In this document: positions 1-4,831 of the stretch, one piece after another | Layout of the letters: the number at the start of each line of letters is the position of its first letter | Numbering within the stretch: position 1 is the stretch's first letter | From: Clostridiaceae bacterium | GTDB lineage: Bacteria; Bacillota_A; Clostridia; Acetivibrionales; Acetivibrionaceae | DNA length: 5,316 bases | Direction: 5' to 3' | Assembly: GCA_012513545.1 (NCBI GenBank) | Contig: JAAZCB010000111.1 | Coordinates: 1-5,316 of the forward strand | The notes under the pieces: model-generated | The model's input: only the letters and a program-made list of their open reading frames with translations | Told to the model about the DNA's origin: nothing | The model's database searches: none | Made by a program: the position numbers and the translations under genes

Positions 1-9
1 AATACCCAT
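1..9 (-). CDS. Possible start of the gene downstream of aroB (partial)
   Basis: Reading the minus strand past the aroB stop codon, an AGGGGA Shine-Dalgarno-like sequence (plus-strand 17-22) is followed after 7 bases by ATG GGT ATT (9 down to 1), which then leaves the window. This is the spacing expected of a translation start, and the 17-base gap to aroB would make it the next gene of an aroB operon. Only three codons (M-G-I) are visible, so the product cannot be named. An alternative ATG lies 5 bases further upstream in another frame, closer to the ribosome binding site. Confidence 0.35.
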
Positions 10-26
10 ATCATTATCCCCTAGTC

Positions 27-1109
27 TTATTTTCCGAGTGATGCAATTGCTTTTTTAATAAGCTCTTCATCATCAATTACACATTGCAAAACTACTCCAA
101 TTTCCTTTCTTGGAAGAACAAAATTAAGCCTGTTGCCTTTTACTTTCTTATCAAAAAACATCTGTTTATATACCTTATCAACATCAATGTTTTCAAGCTT
201 TACAGGCAGACCTATCTTAATAAGGGTATTCTTAACCCTCTCAACTTTCTCCTCATCAATCATTTCCAAATACTGAGCCATTCTAAAGGCCCCTATCATT
301 CCCAATGAAACACACTCCCCGTGCAAAAGCTCAAAATTCATAACTGTCTCTATTGCATGTCCTATGGTATGTCCGAAATTAAGGATTGCCCTTAAATCAC
401 TTTCCTTCTCATCCCTTTCAACCACACTTCCTTTTATAGAGCAATTAACCTTTGCAATGTACTGAAGTACAGATTCATCAAACCCAAAGATTTTCTCAAC
501 ACTGTAATCTATGTAATCATAAAATTCTGCATCCCGGATTATTCCGTGCTTAACAACTTCAGCAAGACCTGACCTGAGTTCTCGTACAGGAAGTGTTTTA
601 AGGGAGTTGACATTTAAATATACAAATCTGGGCTGATAAAAGGCGCCAATAATATTTTTACTTCCTTCAAAATCCACGCCCACTTTGCCGCCTACACTGC
701 TGTCCGATTGCGCCAACAATGTTGTCGGTACCTGAACAAAATTTATCCCCCTTAAAAAGGTCGCAGCAGCAAAACCTGTAATATCTCCTACCACTCCACC
801 GCCTAATGCAATAAGCGTAGAATCTCTGTCAAGCCTCAAACCAATCAGATATTTGTATATTTCCCTTATAGTGTCAAGATTTTTACTCTTTTCCCCTGCT
901 TCTATAACAAATTTGCTTACATCAAATCCCGAATTTGTTAAAGCTTTCATGTAATCGTCCGACTGATATTTGTCTACATTGGTATCTGTTATAAGAACCA
1001 TTTTTCCACCAAGTCTTGAGCTTTGAATAGTTTTCCCGATTTCACCATAGTCTGTTGTTATGTATATAGGATAACTTCTTTCAGATAGGTTAATATTCAG
1101 TTTAATCAT
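27..1109 (-). CDS. aroB: 3-dehydroquinate synthase (AroB)
   Basis: This enzyme converts DAHP to 3-dehydroquinate, the second step of the shikimate pathway to aromatic amino acids, in the cytoplasm, using NAD+ and a divalent metal (family knowledge). At 360 residues it is full length. Visible signatures are the NAD-binding GGGVVGD at 103-109, PTTLLAQSDSSVGGK at 128-142 with the following GVD, KN at 151-152, GLAEVVKHG at 181-189, NFGHTIGHAIE at 244-254 and LLHGE at 261-265. The expected metal ligands Glu184, His247 and His263 are all present, so it should be active. The ATG at 1109 is preceded by AAAGGTGG (plus-strand 1121-1128) 11 bases upstream, with GGTGA closer in. A consensus promoter lies about 100 bases upstream, and the gene is transcribed divergently from the sirtuin. 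It may lead an operon continuing beyond the left edge. Confidence 0.97.
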   Translation of the reverse strand: MIKLNINLSERSYPIYITTDYGEIGKTIQSSRLGGKMVLITDTNVDKYQSDDYMKALTNSGFDVSKFVIEAGEKSKNLDTIREIYKYLIGLRLDRDSTLIALGGGVVGDITGFAAATFLRGINFVQVPTTLLAQSDSSVGGKVGVDFEGSKNIIGAFYQPRFVYLNVNSLKTLPVRELRSGLAEVVKHGIIRDAEFYDYIDYSVEKIFGFDESVLQYIAKVNCSIKGSVVERDEKESDLRAILNFGHTIGHAIETVMNFELLHGECVSLGMIGAFRMAQYLEMIDEEKVERVKNTLIKIGLPVKLENIDVDKVYKQMFFDKKVKGNRLNFVLPRKEIGVVLQCVIDDEELIKKAIASLGK

Positions 1110-1193
1110 TTTTCACCAGTCCACCTTTGAAATAGCATTAAGTTATATCTTAAAACGTTATAGACTCAATAAACACTGCTCTTTATCTTTTAT

Positions 1194-1223
1194 ATTATAC
1201 AATATTTAAAGTGGATTATACAA
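1194..1223 (-). promoter_or_regulatory. Second candidate sigma-A promoter for aroB
   Basis: On the minus strand, TTGTAT (plus-strand 1218-1223) is followed after 18 bases by a perfect TATAAT (1194-1199). Its -35 element overlaps the -10 element of the stronger promoter just upstream, so the two could be alternative start sites or compete for polymerase. The -35 matches consensus in only four of six positions, and AT-rich DNA produces such boxes by chance. Confidence 0.35.
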
Positions 1224-1244
1224 TAATATGCAGTTTTGTGTCAA
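1215..1244 (-). promoter_or_regulatory. Consensus sigma-A promoter for aroB
   Basis: On the minus strand a perfect -35 TTGACA (plus-strand 1239-1244) is separated by 18 bases from a perfect -10 TATAAT (1215-1220). Transcription would begin near 1208, giving a leader of about 100 bases before the aroB ATG. I see no recognisable riboswitch, T-box or attenuator in that leader. The match to consensus suggests strong basal expression unless a repressor acts here. Confidence 0.75.
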
Positions 1245-1293
1245 GAATATTCCTTTTGCTATGACAGAAGTCAAATAATAGAATATGTTTGCC

Positions 1294-1327
1294 TTTGTTT
1301 AACAAAATAAGCTTTTAATTTTTTGTT
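1294..1327. repeat. TTTGTT/AACAAA symmetric elements in the aroB-sirtuin spacer
   Basis: TTTGTTTAACAAA at 1294-1306 is a palindrome around a central T. The second half, AACAAAA at 1301-1307, also pairs with TTTTGTT at 1321-1327. The elements lie 20-50 bases upstream of the sirtuin -35 box and behind the aroB promoter, a suitable place for an operator. All arms are nearly pure A/T, so chance is a serious alternative. Confidence 0.25.
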
Positions 1328-1346
1328 TTTTCAGGTATATTAAGTA

Positions 1347-1377
1347 TTGAACGATAAACGCAAAAATACCTTATAAT
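1347..1377 (+). promoter_or_regulatory. Candidate promoter of the sirtuin gene
   Basis: TTGAAC at 1347-1352 and a perfect TATAAT at 1372-1377 are separated by 19 bases, slightly longer than ideal. A T-rich stretch just upstream (1313-1331) could act as an UP element. Transcription would start near 1384, leaving a leader of under 20 bases that just includes the AAGGTGA ribosome binding site at 1391-1397. Confidence 0.55.
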
Positions 1378-1401
1378 ACTTAGTTTTGAGAAGGTGAATA
1401 T

Positions 1402-2127
1402 ATGAGCATAGGTAAATTAAGAGAAATCATTAAAAACTCCGATAATATAGTCTTCTTCGGTGGGGCAGGAGTGTCTACAGAAAGCAATATTCCCGATTTC
1501 AGGTCCGCTACAGGCCTGTATCAGGAAAAGAATACATTCAGCTATTCTCCTGAAGAAATACTGTCACACAGTTTTTTTGTCGGAAATACAAAAGAGTTTT
1601 ACGACTTTTATAAAAGTAAAATGATATTTAAAGATGCAAAGCCTAATGATGCTCATATTTCTCTGGCAAAGCTCGAGGAGCTTGGAAAGCTTAAGGCTGT
1701 CATAACCCAGAATATTGATGGGCTTCATCAGGCTGCAGGCAGCAAGGAAGTCCTCGAACTTCACGGTTCGGTGCACAGAAACTATTGCATGAAGTGTCAT
1801 AAATTCTTTGATCTTGATTTCATAATTAAATCAAATGACCTGCCTGAATGCAGTTGCGGTGGAATTGTAAAACCCGATGTGGTATTGTATGAAGAATCTC
1901 TTGATATGGATACACTGGAAAAAGCCGTCTCATTCATAAAAAACTGCGAGGTACTTATTATAGGCGGAACATCCCTTACTGTCTATCCATCAGCAGGTCT
2001 TATACAGTACTACAAGGGAAACAGTCTTATTCTGATAAACAAATCAGCAACCCAGTATGATAATCGTGCAGATATAGTTATTACCGAAAAAATCGGCGAG
2101 GTATTAAAGCAGGCTATACAGTCTTAA
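1402..2127 (+). CDS. cobB: Sirtuin: NAD-dependent protein deacetylase
   Basis: Sir2-family enzymes remove acyl groups from lysines using NAD+, yielding nicotinamide and O-acetyl-ADP-ribose; in bacteria they control metabolic enzymes such as acetyl-CoA synthetase (family knowledge). The 241 residues are the normal bacterial length. Seen here: GAGVSTESNIPDFRS at 21-35, TQNIDGLH at 102-109, the catalytic His121 in LHGS, a zinc tetrad Cys129/Cys132 and Cys150/Cys152, KPDVVLYEE at 157-165 and GTSLTVYPSAG at 189-199. The Tyr-x-x-Arg pair that marks SIRT5/CobB-type desuccinylases appears absent: the matching segment reads FYDFYK at 66-71, with Tyr70 where Arg would be. I therefore infer a deacetylase rather than a desuccinylase. 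AAGGTGA lies 4 bases before the ATG. The gene has its own promoter and no co-directional neighbour close by, so it is probably monocistronic. The symbol follows common usage for bacterial sirtuins. Confidence 0.95.
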   Translation: MSIGKLREIIKNSDNIVFFGGAGVSTESNIPDFRSATGLYQEKNTFSYSPEEILSHSFFVGNTKEFYDFYKSKMIFKDAKPNDAHISLAKLEELGKLKAVITQNIDGLHQAAGSKEVLELHGSVHRNYCMKCHKFFDLDFIIKSNDLPECSCGGIVKPDVVLYEESLDMDTLEKAVSFIKNCEVLIIGGTSLTVYPSAGLIQYYKGNSLILINKSATQYDNRADIVITEKIGEVLKQAIQS

Positions 2128-2131
2128 TAGG

Positions 2132-2180
2132 ATTGTTTGATAACAAAGTCAACCATATCCTTTAAGCTGAAACAAACAAT
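2132..2180. repeat. 8-base inverted repeat after the sirtuin gene
   Basis: ATTGTTTG at 2132-2139 pairs perfectly with CAAACAAT at 2173-2180 across a 33-base loop, beginning five bases after the sirtuin stop codon. The location suits a transcription end, but the stem is AT-rich, the loop is long and no T-run follows, so it is not a convincing intrinsic terminator. Confidence 0.25.
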
Positions 2181-2261
2181 TAATTATAGTGACTGCAATC
2201 TATTTGTTTATTTTATATTGCTTCAACAAATTACAAGCCCGTTTTTACCATAATATTACAT

Positions 2262-2280
2262 ATATGCATCTTCAGCATAT
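2262..2280. repeat. Short inverted repeat ATATGC/GCATAT upstream of the 304-residue gene
   Basis: ATATGC at 2262-2267 and GCATAT at 2275-2280 form a perfect 6-base inverted repeat around a 7-base centre. Its right arm touches the putative -35 box at 2280, so it could be a regulator binding site for the downstream gene. The short arms keep this speculative. Confidence 0.25.
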
Positions 2281-2308
2281 TGAAATTATCATAAAATAGT
2301 GTTATTAT
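2280..2308 (+). promoter_or_regulatory. Candidate sigma-A promoter for the U32-like gene
   Basis: TTGAAA at 2280-2285 and TATTAT at 2303-2308 are separated by 17 bases, the optimal spacing. Transcription would start near 2315, about 45 bases before the ATG at 2359. The rest of the 231-base region between the sirtuin and this gene shows no gene or structured RNA that I can support. Confidence 0.5.
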
Positions 2309-2358
2309 AACGATTATTAGCATGAAAAAATTCATTATTTAATAAGAGGGTATTTATC

Positions 2359-3273
2359 ATGAGTATTAAGTTCCATTTACCTGATTTTGCCAACAATTTC
2401 GAGCTGAACCTGTTACTTCTTGAAACAATGAAGAAAAAACCGGAATATTTTTGGCCAAACATTACAGTAGGTTCAATTTATGGAACATTTCCGACTTCCT
2501 TGTGGAATGGCGGGCGTTCTTTTGGCGGAGCCAACTATGACAGGAGTTTTATGATTGAAGTTTTAAATCAGTTCAATTCCCGTGGGGTTCCTTGCCGGTA
2601 TACTTTTTCAAATCCGCACATTACAAAAGAACATCTCGACAACAGTTTCTGCAATATGTGCCTTCGCATAGGAAACAACGGTATGAATGAGGTTATAGTT
2701 GTTTCTCCTGTTCTGGAAGAATACATCAGGAAAAATTACCCCAAATATAAAATTATCAGTTCAACCTGTAAACAGCTTGAAGATATAGAAGGTCTGAAAG
2801 AGGAGCTTGAAAAGGATTACAGCCTGGTTGTTCTGGATTATAACTGGAATAACAGATTTGAAGAGCTTTCCAGAATCCCACATAAAGAAAAGTGTGAATT
2901 TCTTATTAATCCTTGCTGCGTTCCGAATTGCAAGCGTAGAAAAGAACATTATGATTACATAGGCAAATATCAAATAGCACTTACAGAGCATACCAGGAGA
3001 GGTTCTGACAAGCCTTTGTATTATAAACCTTTTGACTGCGAAAGAATAACACCGTTTTTCTATGAAACTACCAAATATGCTACACATATTACACCAAAGG
3101 ACATTTATGAGAAATACGTACCAATGGGTTATAGCAATTTTAAGATTGAAGGGCGCTCCCTGCCTCCTGTCAGTGTGCTGGAAAGCTACATTTACTATAT
3201 GGTCAAACCTGAATATAAGGACGAGGCCAGACTGTATATCCAGTTATCCGAGATAGAAATTACAAAAGAGTAG
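2359..3273 (+). CDS. Conserved cysteine-rich protein resembling U32-type TIM-barrel proteins
   Basis: I recognise the type but not a defined function. The 304-residue protein has no signal peptide or membrane segment and should be cytoplasmic. Alternating hydrophobic strands (EVIVVSP near 111, KIISST near 131, SLVVLDYNWN near 155, CEFLIN near 179, FKIEGR near 261) fit an alpha/beta barrel. The KIEGR at 262-266 followed by a tyrosine-rich helix recalls the same motif in U32 peptidases. It has nine cysteines: C79, C98-x2-C101, C137, C179, C186-C187-x3-C191 within NPCCVPNCKRRKEHY, and C227. C179/C186/C191/C227 could hold a metal or iron-sulfur cluster, as in the U32 relatives UbiU, UbiV and RlhA; this is inference. 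The classic U32 catalytic-region signature was not found, so peptidase activity should not be assumed. AAGAGGG lies 8 bases before the ATG, and a promoter is present upstream. It converges with the next gene. Confidence 0.9.
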   Translation: MSIKFHLPDFANNFELNLLLLETMKKKPEYFWPNITVGSIYGTFPTSLWNGGRSFGGANYDRSFMIEVLNQFNSRGVPCRYTFSNPHITKEHLDNSFCNMCLRIGNNGMNEVIVVSPVLEEYIRKNYPKYKIISSTCKQLEDIEGLKEELEKDYSLVVLDYNWNNRFEELSRIPHKEKCEFLINPCCVPNCKRRKEHYDYIGKYQIALTEHTRRGSDKPLYYKPFDCERITPFFYETTKYATHITPKDIYEKYVPMGYSNFKIEGRSLPPVSVLESYIYYMVKPEYKDEARLYIQLSEIEITKE

Positions 3274-3298
3274 TTCGCTGACTTCTATAACTTAAGAT

Positions 3299-3664
3299 TC
3301 AATCCTCTTTATCGGAAAACATCTCTACGCGGACTTTTTCAACCGGGTCCCCGTGCCTTTTTTGGTTTAATGAGCACACATGAATATCAAGACTGACGTT
3401 TTTAATGTTGCCTTTTTCCTCACTATTGATAACATCATAACTAATGATATTGTAAAATATAAAAGGAACCAGTTTTCCAAAATCGTCCAAGAAGTTTATT
3501 TCAAGCTTCTCAATCTTCGAATCAACAGGGCTGGTCCAGAAAGGCTTGAAGCCAACTCCGACTATTCTCCCACTAATACCATAGAAAGGTACTTTCAGCC
3601 TGCAGCCATATCTTGAAAGGTTTATCATCACCGATTTAAGCTTTTCTATTTGTTTATAATCCAT
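3299..3664 (-). CDS. Hypothetical protein, 121 residues
   Basis: I do not recognise this family. The protein is small and soluble, without a signal peptide or membrane helix. It starts with a lysine-rich amphipathic stretch (residues 1-20), continues with a predominantly beta-strand-like pattern (KVPFYGISGRIVGVGF near 24-39, KIEKLEINFL near 50-59, NVSLDIHVC near 89-97), and ends in a charged tail. It has two cysteines (21 and 97) and no obvious catalytic motif. A small beta-barrel or PilZ-like fold is conceivable but unsupported. Start evidence is modest: GGGA (plus-strand 3675-3678) lies 10 bases upstream of the ATG, and a stop codon sits in frame directly before it, so no longer form is possible locally. 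I found no convincing promoter in the divergent spacer. The reading frame is intact and base composition matches its neighbours. Its stop is 25 bases from that of the convergent U32-like gene, with no evident terminator between them. Confidence 0.72.
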   Translation of the reverse strand: MDYKQIEKLKSVMINLSRYGCRLKVPFYGISGRIVGVGFKPFWTSPVDSKIEKLEINFLDDFGKLVPFIFYNIISYDVINSEEKGNIKNVSLDIHVCSLNQKRHGDPVEKVRVEMFSDKED

Positions 3665-3721
3665 TCAAATCACATCCCAAAAACTTAGATTAATACATCT
3701 TATGTTTACTCTACAAATTAG

Positions 3722-3769
3722 GTTACGTATTCATAAAAAGTTAAAAATAATTCCATATGTATACGTAAC
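3722..3769. repeat. Perfect 9-base inverted repeat (GTTACGTAT / ATACGTAAC) between divergent genes
   Basis: GTTACGTAT at 3722-3730 is repeated as its exact reverse complement ATACGTAAC at 3761-3769, with 30 bases between. Each arm contains the self-complementary hexamer TACGTA, the two centres being 38 bases apart. In this AT-rich spacer the CG-containing arms stand out. The position between the 121-residue gene and feoA suggests a paired operator for a dimeric regulator acting on one or both genes. I cannot name the regulator; neither a Fur nor a full DtxR-type consensus fits. Confidence 0.5.
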
Positions 3770-3870
3770 ACAATATTATTATTTTTCATATTTTAGTGTA
3801 GAGAAAATAATTTATTAGCCAATTTATGAGAAGAAAATTATTAACATAAAGCATCACAGGAGGTTTCGTC

Positions 3871-4110
3871 ATGAATGAGAAATTTATACCACTCAATTAC
3901 CTGCCATTGGGTAAGAAAGCAAAGGTAAAAGTACTCACTTCCAATGGAATAATGCGAAGGAGAATGTTGGACTTAGGCTTAATTAACGAAACCGAAGTGG
4001 AAGCTTTGCAAAGAAGTCCATCAGGAGATCCCGTAGCGTACCATATCAGAGGTGCAGTTATAGCCCTGCGCTCAGAGGAGGCATCAAAAATACTGGTTGA
4101 AGTACTCTAA
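3871..4110 (+). CDS. feoA: FeoA family protein (stand-alone)
   Basis: FeoA proteins are small cytoplasmic SH3-like beta-barrels that assist the ferrous iron transporter FeoB; the same fold forms the C-terminal domain of DtxR-type regulators (family knowledge). The 79 residues are a full-length single domain: LNYLPLGKKAKV at 8-19, RRRMLDLGL at 29-37, EVEALQRSPSGDPVAYHIRG at 42-61 and AVIALRSEEASKILV at 62-76. The usual Pro-Gly of the LGLxPGT turn is replaced by Asn-Glu (39-40). A near-perfect AGGAGGT sits 6 bases before the ATG, so translation should be efficient. No feoB follows; the next gene is an unrelated membrane protein. Clostridia often carry several feoA copies, so this may serve a FeoB encoded elsewhere or have another role. 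I found no clear promoter or Fur box in 3665-3870, although the TACGTA inverted repeat lies about 100 bases upstream. Confidence 0.92.
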   Translation: MNEKFIPLNYLPLGKKAKVKVLTSNGIMRRRMLDLGLINETEVEALQRSPSGDPVAYHIRGAVIALRSEEASKILVEVL

Positions 4111-4252
4111 CTACCCAATATCGAAACTATGCGTATCTGTATCTTTCATAGATATCAAATCACCAATTTCAATTATAAAAGTCCTGTCACAACTGCCAGT
4201 TTTTCTCTTCTGTTTTGTAGTACTCAGTCTTTGTGTTATTTATATATTTTCC

Positions 4253-4281
4253 TTCCAATCAATTATTATATCTGATATGAT
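4253..4281 (+). promoter_or_regulatory. Candidate extended -10 promoter for the DUF2809 gene
   Basis: TGATATGAT at 4273-4281 is an extended -10 element (TG, one base, TATGAT). A weak -35, TTCCAA at 4253-4258, lies 17 bases upstream of the hexamer. Transcription would start near 4288, about 30 bases before the preferred ATG at 4319. If real, it excludes the ATG codons at 4277 and 4280 and any longer reading as the main start. Confidence 0.4.
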
Positions 4282-4318
4282 GTATTTAAATTATGTTGTA
4301 ATGAGGTACAGGACTTGT

Positions 4319-4735
4319 ATGGACATTGTAAGAGACAGGAAGAAGTATTTTGTACTCATAATAGCTGTAATCTTTCTGGGGTTATGCTCTAGAAAACTAG
4401 GACAATTTCTCCCGGATTTTATAAGGCTATACTCCGGGGACACCTTATGGGGATTGATGGTGTTTTTTATTACCGGATTTATTTTGAAAAAAGCACAGGT
4501 ACTTAAGGTTGCTTTATTTGCCGCTTTATTTTCTGTATTCATAGAAACAAGCCAGCTTTATCATTCAGCCTGGATTGATGCTTTGAGAAATACTTTAATA
4601 GGGGGACTTGTACTTGGCTATGGCTTTTTATGGAGTGATATAATTTGCTATATTACAGGAATTACTTTTGGGGTGCTGATTGAAAAAAGTATGAACAAAT
4701 TTCTTTATTATAACAAATTTCTTTTTTTAAAGTAA
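4319..4735 (+). CDS. DUF2809 family small membrane protein
   Basis: From the ATG at 4319 the protein has 138 residues, about the usual size for DUF2809, a family of unknown function resembling VanZ-like proteins in layout. A short charged N-terminus (RDRKK) precedes hydrophobic segments at about 10-24, 39-56, 61-78 and 92-122; the last may form one or two helices, giving four or five membrane spans. Conserved-looking features are GLCSRKLG at 21-28, LPDF at 31-34, SGDTLWGLMV at 39-48, ETSQLY at 76-81, WIDALRNTLIGG at 85-96 and LGYGFLWSD at 99-107. AGGA at 4310-4313, 5 bases upstream, supports this start. The frame stays open back to a TTG at 4097 inside feoA, but those extra 74 codons lack a ribosome binding site there and look non-coding; ATGs at 4277, 4280 and 4301 also lack one. 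The 208 bases after feoA contain nothing else I can support. Confidence 0.85.
   Translation: MDIVRDRKKYFVLIIAVIFLGLCSRKLGQFLPDFIRLYSGDTLWGLMVFFITGFILKKAQVLKVALFAALFSVFIETSQLYHSAWIDALRNTLIGGLVLGYGFLWSDIICYITGITFGVLIEKSMNKFLYYNKFLFLK
4694..4724 (+). repeat. Two-copy direct repeat in the 3' end of the DUF2809 gene
   Basis: The 13-mer AACAAATTTCTTT occurs at 4694-4706 and again at 4712-4724, a period of 18 bases or six codons. It produces the repeated tail NKFLYY-NKFLFL just after the conserved membrane domain. Copy 2 runs into seven consecutive T residues (4722-4728), a slippage-prone tract close to the stop codon. The in-frame period suggests a recent tandem duplication. Confidence 0.7.
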
Positions 4736-4753
4736 ATAACAGCCCTATATTAT

Positions 4754-4770
4754 ACTATAAATTATATAGT
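4754..4770. repeat. AT-only hairpin ACTATA/TATAGT after DUF2809
   Basis: ACTATA at 4754-4759 and TATAGT at 4765-4770 form a 6-base perfect stem with a 5-base loop, in the 96-base gap before the cyclase gene. With only one G-C pair and no T-run after it, termination would be weak at best; it could equally be an operator just upstream of the cyclase promoter candidates. Confidence 0.3.
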
Positions 4771-4807
4771 TGTGTTCAGACAAGAATTATATATAAAGGC
4801 ATATAAT
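4770..4807 (+). promoter_or_regulatory. Promoter region of the cyclase-family gene
   Basis: Two overlapping readings are possible. TTGTGT at 4770-4775 with TATAAA at 4792-4797 gives a 16-base spacer. CAGACA at 4777-4782 with a perfect TATAAT at 4802-4807 gives a 19-base spacer, with transcription starting only a few bases before the ribosome binding site. The second has the better -10 box, the first the better spacing. Either places the cyclase gene in its own transcription unit. Confidence 0.4.
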
Positions 4808-4831
4808 GTTGTTTTAAAGGAGAATAAAGAC

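Noticed and set aside
84..308. Plus-strand open frame inside aroB
   Set aside because: It is fully antisense to the clearly coding aroB gene, has no ribosome binding site of note and resembles no protein.
1564..1800. Minus-strand open frame inside the sirtuin gene
   Set aside because: It is a shadow of a sirtuin with all its motifs intact in the other strand.
2195..2221. GCAAT/ATTGC inverted repeat as a sirtuin terminator
   Set aside because: The arms are only five bases with a 17-base loop and no T-run follows.
2761..3087. 108-codon minus-strand frame inside the U32-like gene
   Set aside because: It is antisense to a conserved-looking protein and has the phenylalanine-rich, motif-free composition of a shadow frame.
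3380..3616. Plus-strand frame opposite the 121-residue gene
   Set aside because: The minus-strand frame is longer and has a better placed start. The plus frame has no credible ribosome binding site or recognisable motif.
3718..3736. Possible DtxR/IdeR-type iron box (TTAGGTTA) upstream of feoA
   Set aside because: Only the left half resembles the consensus; the right half does not match, and the TACGTA inverted repeat explains the symmetry better.
3801..3845. Possible Fur box in the AT-rich run before feoA
   Set aside because: Matches to the TGATAAT-x-ATTATCA consensus are poor and are expected in such AT-rich sequence.
4111..4318. Remnant of feoB after feoA
   Set aside because: Translation in the open frame gives no G-domain motif (such as GNPNxGKT) or other FeoB feature, only a hydrophobic stretch typical of T-rich DNA.
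4697..4728. Hairpin from AAATTT copies followed by a T-run as an intrinsic terminator
   Set aside because: The six-base stem is purely A/T, lies inside the coding sequence before the stop codon, and is a by-product of the direct repeat.
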